Assembly: GCA_900660155.1 (NCBI GenBank)
Contig: CABFPE010000742.1
Location: forward strand, 112,264-176,263
Direction of reading: 5' to 3'
Length of the DNA: 64,000 nucleotides
Origin: Hofstenia miamia
Lineage: Eukaryota > Xenacoelomorpha > Acoela > Hofsteniidae
Both the position numbers and the translations under genes were made by a program. Under the pieces are notes generated by a model. The model did no database searches, was not told the DNA's origin, and was given only the letters and a program-made list of their open reading frames with translations. Each line of letters opens with the position of its first letter. The first letter of the stretch is position 1. Below, one piece after another: positions 34,651 to 45,700 of this stretch.

Positions 34651-35829
34651 ATGAATGCAAAGTAATGTGCATATTTTAGCAGAAACGTAGCTGTTCTTGC
34701 TTCATTCATCTTGTATAATGATATCTTTTGTTTACATATTTCTTATCTACGCCGGCATAAGGTAATTACTCTCGGAGCATGTACCGGGCATAGTTAATTG
34801 TATGTATCACACCAAAGAGCATTCAACTTAGTTTATTTGCCCCGGGTCAAAGCCCATCGTGTATCATTTGCTTTGTCGCCTTTCGCTATCGTGTACACAT
34901 AAATTTTATCATATTCGGAGCAAATTTTAGCCCATAGTAAGAAAAATATACTGTAAAACACACAAAAAAACGCAACGGTCGTCCCATGTAACAATTCTAC
35001 TTATGAAAAAGGCTGAAAAAAGTGAATTTCATTATTTAGACTCAATTTTTGTATCAATTCTTATAAAATTTAACTCATTTTTTCAATCAAGTTTTGCTGT
35101 TGTTTTACTCAATAGAATCCGAAGCTTAATACAAGGCAATCTCTGAGATGCTGTGGTTTTCAAGATATATTAGCTAACAGAAATGCTGGTTTGCAATTTC
35201 GTATAGAAAATTGGCCTCAAATTGAAAATTTTCTAAAAGAAATCTTATATCAAAGAAACGGGTTTGAACTACTTGGTGAAAATACTCCAGTTCCACAGCT
35301 AAAATAGTCATTGCCATTTAGAACTAACTGCTATAAGTCATTGCCTAAGGTTTCAAACTTATCTATCAGAAACAGGATTTCAATGGATAACTTAATATCT
35401 GAAATAACTTATTGTGTTGGAAACCAAGCAAGCAGATGATAGACTAATTTTTTTTCAATTTACTTGCTGCTTGCTTAGAACGTATAGTTTGACTGCAATT
35501 TGTTTATTAAAATTAGTTTAAAATGTCGTTTAATTTAAATTTCATAGCTTAATTGAAAAGCAAATTTAAAAGTCATTTAAATGGTCAACACTGGATAGCA
35601 AAATATTTAATAAATAGCAAGCGTAAATTTCTTAAAGTCAATTCCATTATTTCATTAAAATTGAAAATTTGAGATATATTCCTTTGCTTGGATAGTGCTA
35701 ATAAATGTATGCGCAAGTAAACAAAACTTTAATATGAGTCAATTTTGACTCATTTGGCAGTTCTAATGTTAAACTATGTTCTCAGTGATGCTATTATCGT
35801 AACAGAAAGGCTTTGAAAAACAACAAGGG
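34651..35829 (+). repeat. Direct repeat of about 1.18 kb, copy 1
   Basis: The copy runs from ATGAATGCAAAGTAAT to CAACAAGGG and recurs at 35954-37150 with few differences. It is non-coding and contains a line of ATTTTTTCAATCAAG-like AT-rich DNA. The two copies are separated by 124 bp including an N. Confidence 0.85.
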
Positions 35830-35953
35830 TGCACTACTATATATATATATATANTCGAGCACGCTGTTTACGATTAATCTAATCTACTTGACCAGCACGA
35901 CAGATTAATCCATCCGATTAATCGTGTTGACGATTAATCATGTTGGATCCCTG
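35830..35953. repeat. AT run, N, and cluster of four GATTAATC palindromes (hAT-like end)
   Basis: After a short AT run and an N at 35854, the palindrome GATTAATC occurs at 35872, 35903, 35916 and 35932. Read from the right, the block starts CAGGGATCCAACATGATTAA, which has the CAG start of a hAT end, and subterminal repeats of this sort are usual transposase-binding sites. The opposite end is not visible. An alternative is a homeodomain-type binding cluster. Confidence 0.5.
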
Positions 35954-37150
35954 ATGAATGCAAAGTAATATGCATATTTTTGCAGAAACATAGCTGTTCT
36001 TGCTTCATTCATCTTGTATAATGATATTTTTTTGTTTACATATTTCTTATCTACCCTGGCAAAAGGTAATTGCTCTCGGAGCATGTACCGGGCATAGTTA
36101 ATTGTATGTATCACACCAAAGAGCATTCAACTTAGTTTATTTGCCCCGGGACAAAGCCCATCGCGTATCATTTGCTTTGTCGCCTTTCGCTATCATGTAC
36201 ATATCAATTTTATGATATTCAGAGCAAATTTTAGCCCATAGTGAGAAAAATATACTGTAAAACACACAAAAAAACGCAACGGTCGTCCCATGTAACAATT
36301 CTACTTATGAAAAAGGCTGAAAAACTGAGTGAATTTCATTATTTTGACTCAATTTTTGTATCAATTTTTATAAAATTTAGCTCATTTTTTCAATCAAGTT
36401 TTGCTGTTGTTTTACTCAATAGAATCCGAAGCTTAATACAAAGCAATCTGAGATACTGAGGTTTTCAAGATATATTAGCGAACAGAAATGCTGGTTTGCA
36501 ATGTCGTATAGAAAATTGGCCTCAAATAGAAAATTTTCTAAAAGAAATCTTATTTCAAAGAAACGGGTTTGAACTACTTGGTGAAAATACTCCAGTTCCA
36601 CAGCTAAAATAGTCATTGCCATTTAGAACTAACTGCTATAAGTCATTGCCTAAGGTTTCAAACTTATCTATCAGAAACAGGATTTCAATGGATAACTTGA
36701 AATCTGAAATAATTTATTGTGTTGGAAACGAAGCAAGCAGATGGTAGACTAATTGTTTTTCAATTTACTTGCTGCTTGCTTAGAACGTATAGTTTGACTG
36801 CAATTTGTTTATTGAAATTAGTTAAAAATATCGTTTAATTTAAATTTCATAGCTTAATTGAATTTAAGCAAATTTAAAAGTCATTTAAATATTCAACAAT
36901 GGATAGCAAAATATTTAATAAATAGCAAGCGTAAATTTCTTAAAGTCAATTCCATTTTAAGCATACCCTATTTCATTAAAATTGAAAATTTGAGATATAT
37001 TCCTTTGCTTGGATAGTGATAATGAATGTATGCGCAAGTAAACAAAACTTTAATATGAGTCAATTTTGACTCATTTGGCAGTTCTAATGTTAAACTATGT
37101 TCTCAGTGATGCTATTATCCTAACAGAAAGGCTTTGAAAAACAACAAGGG
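35954..37150 (+). repeat. Direct repeat of about 1.2 kb, copy 2 (ends beside a run of N)
   Basis: Second copy of 34651-35829, with small insertions (for example near 36955) and scattered substitutions. Sixteen bases after its end a run of 21 N occupies 37166-37186. Confidence 0.85.
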
Positions 37151-37165
37151 AAGTTTTACCCCCCT

Positions 37166-37186
37166 NNNNNNNNNNNNNNNNNNNNN
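37166..37186. other. Assembly gap (21 N)
   Basis: A run of N between a C-run and an AT dinucleotide run. The true length is unknown. Any protein reading across it is meaningless. Confidence 0.95.
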
Positions 37187-38419
37187 ATATATATATAGGC
37201 GCTGAATACACCATCCGAAATTTATTCCGCTGCTTAATAAAAAAATAGATATTTTCCGGCACCGAATACGCCACAGTTATTGTACGGCATTCAAGACATT
37301 TGAAATATTTTTTCAACACTAAATCAGGGATTCCGAACTTTGTATTGACATTAGAATGATTGTGAACTATATTTTATTGATAAATACTCATGATGTCCTA
37401 TTTTTAAAGATAATTTATTAGGATATTGGCAATAAATTGCGCAATAATAATTTAGGTCTTGTTCGGGCTGGTTTAGCCTTTAGTCATGTAAGATATTACT
37501 TGAATTGTGTTTGTTTTACTCATTTCGATATATATAGTGTATTTGAATGATTTCTGGAGAAATAGAAAGATTGTGATAACTCAATTTACTTTGAAATGAT
37601 TGAGGTTGCAATTTTCTTGCAAGCGCCAAATATCTGGTCCCAATCCCTGAAACATCAATTTTTTATGAATGTACTATATTAACATTGTTATTTTGTTATA
37701 GACTATTAATATTAAAAACATTCGCATAAATTTTTTTTTAAAAATTGTATATAGTGAGATACAATAGTATATCCAGCGCCGGCATATATATAACATTAGG
37801 CATAGGAAGAATTTGAAAATACTTTCAAAAATCGAAATTTTCATTCAAATAAAGGTTAATATTGTCATGTTCACAATAACAGGAAGCATATTTACTCATA
37901 GATATTTTCATATCGCAAGATTTTCAAAATTCCTGTATGCTTGGAGAATGTTGTTTAAAAATTGTACAGAACTTTTTTTGTTAAGATCGACAGTGGTGCT
38001 TAGAATTAAGCAGAGCTACGCAAAAGCTGTAGGATTATCATCTTTAGCACAAATCATTCTGTTTTCTTGAAGATTTCCAAATATATAGAATAAAACCTTA
38101 TTTTATTGAGAAGATTTGTTAGGCGATAAATTTGAAATACATCGTTTTCCAAATTTTCCCATTTTTATAATAATTTTAGTAATAGTTGTATTTTTTAGTA
38201 TTTCTAAAGAACCTTTAACAGAGAAATGTGGTCATTCAAACTCCTTGTTAAACTATGTAACAATCAATGAAAAATAGCTTCAGATGTATAGCAAAATGAT
38301 TTGTATCTCTAAAATCATAACTGTTCTCTAGTTCTGCACCTGCTGAACTCCTCTTCTTTATTACCATTTATATAAAGTTCGATGGATATACTTTAGGTGA
38401 AGTCACTATTTTCGTTTAG
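37187..38419. other. Intron-like sequence, no element seen
   Basis: An 85-codon open frame at 37813-38070 has no recognisable motif. The rest is AT-rich intron-like DNA leading to the acceptor at 38419. Confidence 0.45.
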
Positions 38420-38651
38420 GTTCGCTGTATCCATATATTCACAAAGTATCCACATGTTGTGCAATCCATTCTACTTAAAGCTTTTGATCATATTGTTGTT
38501 GAATTATTTTTGGTTAAAATAACAGCGGAATTCTCTCCTTACATGGTGTTCACGTATACTGAAAAATATCTTGCAGGCAAACCTGTAATTTTTAAAAATG
38601 GAGATGTATATCCTGACCCAACAACTAACTTACTACAGCTCAAGTCCACAG
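38420..38651 (+). CDS. Glycosyltransferase-like exon, nucleotide-binding core
   Basis: An acceptor TTTCGTTTAG ends at 38419 and a strong donor GTGAGT starts at 38652. The 77 codons begin in phase 0, matching the exon at 32897, and end in phase 1. The peptide begins VRCIHIFTKYPHVV and contains YTEKYLAGKPVIFKNGDVY followed by PDPTTNLLQL. The arrangement of a Y/N helix, then L-x-G-K, then a strand ending N-G/A-D-x-x-x-D resembles the DxD-like sugar-nucleotide site of GT-A enzymes. NGD is therefore the best candidate for the metal-binding motif. This is a pattern-based inference. Confidence 0.55.
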
Positions 38652-39089
38652 GTGAGTTTTTAGCAGCTTATTAGCTTCCATAATTTGCTATATCAGTCCT
38701 AATATGAATACAATTCCATTCTACATAATTGTTATTTTAAACATGTAAGAAAAATCATGAAATATTATTAAGACTAGAAAAAATTTTTGCAGGAGTGAAT
38801 TATTTTAGCAATTACACATAAATTAAGTAAGAATTCTTAAAGGGGTGTAATCTAAATATAATTTTAAAAAGTGGAATTTTTAATTCGATAATTAATAGGT
38901 GTTTTTATTGGTAAACTACAATCCTAAGGAAAAAAAAATTTAAAATTTCAAATATTAGTTAAATCTACTGTTATATGTAAATAGATATTGACAATATTTC
39001 TTTCGTTTTGTTAAAAAGAGTCAAAGCAATATATTTGCTAAAAAGTTACAATTAAGCTACAAAGTAAATATGAAATACATAATAATAAT

Positions 39090-39670
39090 AAATTTGTGTG
39101 TGTGTGTGTGTGTCTATGTATGTGGTGAGGTCAGTCTAAAAAATCTGTAAATGTGTTTAGCATGATTGTATTTTGTCGATGTAAAAGTGCAAATTTTAAT
39201 TTTTTTCTAAATTTTTTGTAATTTTTTCTACTCTAGTCTCATTATCTAAATTATTCCAAATATTAGAGGCTGCTCGATGAAAACTAGGATATGAAATACT
39301 GCTACAAATAAACTTATGTGATCGAGGATTTACTTGTAAATAATTATAAAGAAAAGAAATTGATTGTCGGCCATATTTACACTTAAATAAAATTGAAGCT
39401 ACATGGAATTGTACTTGATATAGCGGCGATAATATATTATACTTTCGTCTGTATTTACTAACATGATCATGCTTACGTGCAAAATTTAATGTTTTTAATG
39501 ACCAATTAAGAGTTTTTGATAATAAATAGCGGCGTTTTGTATTAAAATTAATAAATAAAAATGAACAATAATGTAGTTGCGATAAGCAAAATGCAAGCAA
39601 TAGCTGAATGTAATAATCCGACCCTACATTTCTGAGGTGGTATAAGTATCTAATGCCAGAAGCCATTTTA
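39090..39670 (-). mobile_element. 5'-truncated LINE copy (relative of LINE D), minus strand
   Basis: An intact 156-codon open frame at 39666-39196 encodes the C-terminal end of a LINE ORF2. It starts GIRYLYHLRNV and continues with CLSQLHYCSF and KTLNWSLKTLNFARKHD, and matches the LINE D end at 63543-63914 at roughly six of ten residues by eye. On the plus strand, TG repeats and ATA repeats at 39085-39115 lie past its stop and may be its 3' tail. Heavy 5' truncation is usual for LINE insertions; the frame is uninterrupted, so the copy is not very old. Confidence 0.8.
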
Positions 39671-42421
39671 TGATAAAAGAATTATTCCAGTTACATAGTG
39701 TTCGATTTTTACCATTATGTATTAATCTTGGGAGTTTTCGGAAAAACTACTTAAAGCATTGAAATTTAGGTATAATATTAAATATTGACAATAATTTCAC
39801 GATTTTCGAAATGATTTTCGAAATTGTTAACAATATCATTAAATTACTTCAGAACTACCACATATCGATACATATATATATTTAATTTGTTAGATTGTGA
39901 TAAAAATTCTTAACGTCATCAAAATACTAATAAATTTATTGACTATATTTATAAAATATTTTCACAAAATTTCCATATATTGTTAATGTTGTATACACAA
40001 GGATATTTTCATCTATATTCTATATATTCTGTTAAACTTGATTTTCGAAATTTCTAAAATTTAAATAAATTTCTCTTGTGTCAATAAATATTGACAGTAA
40101 TATAATAAGATTCAAGTGTTTCTAATCCGATTGAAATCCCCTCGCCAATTCAGAACGATGTTGCTAGTAATTTGCAAAGCAATATGCCCTTGGCGCTAAT
40201 TTTATTCTTAAGCAGACTGCTTGAAGCATTAATCCAAAAATGATATTTTTTCAACTCATTATTCATATTATTTAGATAAATCCATGTCGCATCAATATTG
40301 CAAATATTAACAAGAGATTCAAAATAAATGCAAATATTTTACTAAACTAGATAATCATAAATAGAAAAATACTGATAATGTATGTTGCCAATAAAAAAAT
40401 TAATGCAAGTTATTCTTTTGAAAACTTACTTGATGAACATTGCCTTCAAATATTAAAACATCTTTGGAAAATATTGGAGAAATATACTTTGTGCCATTGC
40501 ATTTCTGTAAATTTTAATGCACCAAATTTAAGTGACAACTATCCGAAAATCATTGTAAATGATGTTCACCAAGCATAGACTCCACAAACTGTAGTATAAT
40601 AATGTAGTAAACCCGTTGTCGTACACCACTGCGTTAAAAACATACTAGATGACCTATTAATTGATCATTAGGATCTTTTCTTGAACCCACATTAGTAACA
40701 ACAATCAAGTGTGCCTTACTAAGTGTTCTTCAAAAATGAAAGTGGACCACAGCAAATATTTAGCATGTGGCTCTTAGCTCGTCAATATTTATTCAACAAA
40801 AGTTCATCTGTAACCACAAACCTCATTCAAATCATAATAAATTTTATCAGTAGGCAGAATATAGTTGTTTTCACATTGCTATTGGCGGATTTTATCATAT
40901 CTTTAAAATTTGAATTTTTAATGAATTTTTACTAGTAAAAATGCAGTTTTTGATAAAAAATCTAAATACTATTATATTTGAAAAGTCGTCACTAGATAAT
41001 TTAGGTGATGTTATTAATTATATTGAATACATTAAATTTGAATGAAAGAGTAAATTTACAGAATTTCAAGTAATTTTTTAAAAATTTTTTATTTGTTTGA
41101 GGTAGGAAATTTTATTTTTTTTGCTGAGTATTGAAAATTTTTTGAAAATTTTACATAAAATACTAAAATTGTTGCTTTCGCTTACTAAGTAAAAGCTCAA
41201 AAATATAAGTGAAATTTTGTTTGTTGCTTTTTACGTGCTCATTAAGGTGCTGCTGGTCCATTGAATCCCAAGGGAATGGGATTTTGTAGTAAGTATTTCA
41301 GTGGGACTTGGACTAACTAGAGCTTGGGACCATAAAGAGTGGTATAACGAAATTGAGTGTTACTAGAAATAGAAGCCATGACTTGAACCACATGACTAGA
41401 ATTTTTCATGAAACTGCTATGAGATGGAACTGGAGCCAATAAAATTCTGGATCCCAGAAATCTGGTGCACACCAGTTTTCAGGACAAATGTTGAACGCTA
41501 TATAATTGTCAGAATAGGTGGGGCATTATGGTGGATAAGGGAATAGTTAAGCTCATTTTTTAGAGACATGGTTTTTCAATCAAATGATTCTTGGGCTAAG
41601 ATTTTTTGGGTCATTTCAATCATTACTTTTTGGAAACAAAAAATGATAAAATTTCGGCGATAGTAATTATAATGATTAACATTTTTTATCCGTAGGGGAT
41701 ATCAGACATTTTGCGCTATTTAGTATATAACTTTTTACTAAAATGCTTAATACTCATTTGAATAGGCAAGGTCATATGAATTCCTAAAAAATTATGTTTG
41801 GGTTTACTATGTTTAATGATATGTGTATGCAAAATTAGCTATTCAATAAATTATTCACATTTTTCTGCATTTAATGTTTGTTGAATTTTTAACTTATTTT
41901 AGCTCATCAGTCTTTAGCAGGCGTTTGATTTTTAACTTTTATTTATAAAATCATTAAAGTAACGTCGGTTGGGTTGAGAATTATGTAGATGGGATTGAGA
42001 TTTTTTAGTTTGGGATTTGAATGAATACAGTGTGCAACAAATTTTAACTTTAAAAAATTTACAAAAACCGTTTCAGCTAATTATAGTCAACTTTGATACC
42101 CTGATCTCAAATCTCTTATTCGTTTTTGTTGGTTAGTCGCAGTTTTCGAGTAAAGTCGTATTTTATTCCTGTTAGGAGCTTAAACAGAAAATGTCAACTT
42201 AACCAACTTCAATGTAATATATTAAAAAAACTTTATTATAAGTATGTTTTTAATAAAAGATATCAACGAATAAATGTATTAAATGTATTTTACAGCATGA
42301 TATATAAAAATTAACTTTATTAAAAGCGTTTTTCACTTCTTCGCTTTTTTTGTAACGTTGAAGATTCTCTCATTTTATTCACTTCTTCGCTTTTTTTGTA
42401 ACGTTGAAGATTCTCTCATTA
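39671..42421. other. AT-rich intron-like sequence
   Basis: No gene or transposon recognised. A 46-bp tandem repeat lies at 42332-42423: TTCACTTCTTCGC starts at 42332 and again at 42378. Short open frames at 40378, 40723 and 42126 carry no motif. Confidence 0.5.
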
Positions 42422-43994
42422 GACTCCAGCAGTAATCAGCTATTAGAGCCACAATCCATTTGCCCTTATAGCCTTGTTACATCACGGCAATACACATGTG
42501 GAATTGTTCCCATGCTCATCCCTAACATCGCAAAGATTTTCTTGGAAGAAGCCTAAAGATGGGTCCAGAAAGTGGTCTTTCAAGGACATCTTACAACCCA
42601 TAGACTTGTAGTTCATCAATTATTTGTCTGTAGTCTCTATTTCTGTGCTGACTAAGGAAACCATTTGCAACGTTACAAACGGATTTCCAAGCTTTTTTCT
42701 CACAATCATTCATAAGATTAGGGAATTCACTATTCAGTATTAACTTGCGAATTTGTGGTCCAAAAAAGACACCTTCTTGAATTTTTGCCCTGGAAAGCTT
42801 AGGAAATTTTTCATGTTAAATTATCATTAGAGATCAATTCTTATCAGCTGCTTTAACAAATTGCTTAAATAACCCCAGCTTTTAATTAGTGCTGGTAATA
42901 CTACTTTTTTGCAATGGAACAATTGGTTGATGGTGTATGTTCTTTACTCTTGGTACTGATGTTCTTCTTTGAGCCCAATTTTTTCGTATATAGTTTTGGT
43001 GACGGTTTCTGCTGTCTCACTCACACAAACACCAACAGTACTTTGTATATTCTTGTCGCAAACCTGTTATAATTCCTACAACTTTGAGCTCAGCACATAG
43101 TACTCATTCGTGTTCAAAGTATTTGATTCCTGTAAGAATATTTTTCATGTTTTCATCGGTTTCGCGCATAGTAACTGAATAGGCAACAGGAACAGAAGGC
43201 AAAATATTTCCAATATTGAGTAAAACTGCTTTGATGCTGTGTTTTGAACCATCAATGAATAAGCGCCATTCATCAGGATTGTATTGACAACCAAGAATTT
43301 CAAAAAGACCAAATATATCCTTGCAGTAGTACGTTTTACCTTCCATACTGAAAAATCGAACAAAATCAGTAGAGCGTTTCCCGAATGACAAAAACTTTAC
43401 TCCCGTTTCGAGTAGACTGCGTTCCTGAAGGCGAGAAGCCAATAACTCACTCAAATCTTTTTCAGATTTAATTATTTTGCCAAATCGTTAAGAATAATTT
43501 TGGTGATAAGTTTACTTCACAAACATATATTTCATCATGACTTTCTTCATCCGCAGATGTAAACACACTTAACTTATCATCACTCAGTACTTTTAAAACA
43601 ATTGACGGTATGGGAACTGGATTCAAATCATTATGAGGTATAGGCCACACAGCAGACGCAGTATTTCGGTTTGCGATATTTTTGTTGATGCTCGTCTGAA
43701 ATTTCTTACTTCTGTCATGCAGAAATAGCAGTCTGTAGTATGATTTGTGGGTTCGCGACACATCATCGGTATGCCAAGTGGTAATGCACTTCCTTTAATG
43801 CACCATGTTGCCAATTAACGCAACTTATGCGAGCGGACCACGATCTATTCTGATCACAACTTTTCAAGAATAAAATATGCTGCATACAACTGTTTTTTTT
43901 TCCGGCTGGAGATATCACGGTGATTGCGTTTCTGTGTAAAGTGGCCACGAATATAATAGAAGCTATTGGGATGCGTTTTACAAGATCGAGGCAT
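42422..43994 (-). pseudogene. Relic of an uncharacterised multi-copy transposase-like family
   Basis: On the minus strand it starts MPRSCKTHPNSFYYIRGHF and continues with MMCREPTNHTTDCYFCMTE, FLSFGKR, GKTYYCKDIFGLFE, EWRLFIDGSKHSIKAVLL, SVTMRETDENMKNI, LKVVGIITGLRQEYTKYCW, IQEGVFFGPQIRKLI and finally ADYCWS. I recall this order from many repeated uncharacterised proteins of arthropods and Hydra: a Cys/His-rich start, an FIDSSK tract, a GL-GG-TKF-CFLC-WDSR tract and an MM-DYCW end. The catalytic class is unknown to me; repeat number and acidic tracts suggest a transposase. At least six stops or frame changes occur, so it is dead. Open pieces: 43948-43763, 43814-43623, 43761-43468 and 43454-43104. 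Confidence 0.65.
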
Positions 43995-45700
43995 TGGCTA
44001 AAATATTAAATAAACATAGCTTAGAATGCGATGCTTCAATACAAAGATTAATTGCGTCACCCACTAGGGTACTATGTTTGCACAACCCAAATTTAATTAA
44101 CTTAGTAAAACTACAAAATTCGCAATAAAATTGTACATTTAAGGCAACAAACCAATCTTCTGCATATTTTCACCCCTAAAATTATAAAATTCCAATTTTC
44201 GGAAAATCTGCGACTAATCGACGGAAACCAATTTGATTTTGTAATCCACGCAAAAATCCGATTTAGAATCAATTAATGTTGCTCTTGTTAAAATTTGATG
44301 TTGCTCAGTGATATTTAACTTTAACCAAATATAACTGGAAATTATTAAACTTTATATTTTTATGTATTTTCTCTCGTGCTTGCAAAAGATAGTACCTGTA
44401 TTTATTTAAAAACAGTAAAAGTATGTGCAAATCAAACTGCCATCTGCATATACATACCAGGACAACTTTTCCACGTTTAGTTGACTATGCTTAGCTTACA
44501 TAGACTTAATGAAAGAGTCTACTCGTAGAAGTGAAAACTAAAATTTTAGCAATTTTATAAAAAATATAAAGTTTGATAAAAAACTATTTTGAAGAACTAT
44601 ACATTTAGGTTGTCGATATCAACAACTCATGACATTTTAGTTCAAAACATAATGTACTGACCAATTTTTTTGAATCAAATGCAAAATTGTAGATTTTATG
44701 ACGATGAAATTTTATCAACACAACATATTGTGTTGTGTACACAACAACACTGAAAATTTTACACAACACACAACAGCAAGCCTGATCATTGACTATTTGT
44801 AGGCAAGTTGATTTACTATACGTCTGAATTTTAATTGAAATATACGTGCTTATCTGCACACTAGTAATATGAATTTTCTTAATTTTTACGTGTTTCAAAT
44901 GGATGCATTGCATTAGACTATTGTTGATTTTTAAACAATGTATGGGTGTCATACAAGGTCATTTATATAAATTCCCAGTAATTAAAGTAAATTGTAATCA
45001 GAGGCTCAATGTTGTGGTTTATACGATTCAAATTAATGAAAGTTCTAATAGGAGGTTTGGGAAAAATTTTGTCGGGAGTGACAGCAGAATCAATTATAAT
45101 TGCGCTCGGCAGGATTCTATTCGGTCTCTGGTGTTAGTGCTATAGAGATATTTCAACAAATATTGTGAAATTATAACTCATGAAGTACAGAAGGAAACTT
45201 ATATAAGCTTCTATAGTTATTGTGAGCAATACTTCTTAATTGAATACACTTTTTCTTTTGTTTAGGATGAAAAGCAGCATTTTTCGAGAAAATGAAAAAT
45301 ACAGCACTGTCTGTTGAATTTTTGCAAAGAGAATATCCGAGAACTACTGATAATATATTTTCAAACTTGTTTTATGGTATGAAAATATTTGATGTTTTGG
45401 AAATTTTATGTAATTATTCCAATGAAAACCCAATTGAAATAGAATGAATTTCTATTTTCGTTGTCCAATAAATTCCATCGTAATTCCAATGTCCAATTGG
45501 AATTTAATTTGATTCTAATTCCAATGGATAAGCCAGATAAATATTCATAATGATAGGTAATTTAAGGAAATGGAGTGTGCAGTGGAGCGTGTACAGAAAT
45601 CTGAAAAGCATATATGGAATATTAACGCTGCCAACACCAACATGCTTTTATTAAAAGAATGTTCACAATTCTAGGCACCACACAAATTTGGTAGTTATAA
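43995..45700. other. Intron-like sequence, no element seen
   Basis: Open frames near 44605-44952 (minus) and 44903-45145 (plus) carry no motif. A short foldback of CCAATTGG/AATTCCAAT words lies at about 45480-45505. No confident exon. Confidence 0.45.

Noticed and set aside
37095-37319. Open frame across the N run
   Set aside because: It reads through unknown bases and cannot be judged.
45288-45376. Possible exon reading LSVEFLQREYPRTTDN
   Set aside because: Its acceptor lacks a pyrimidine tract and its exit phase does not fit the exon at 54669; there is no family motif.
45480-45510. CCAATTGG/AATTCCAAT foldback as a MITE
   Set aside because: Arms are only 8-9 bases of low-complexity words and no target duplication is visible.
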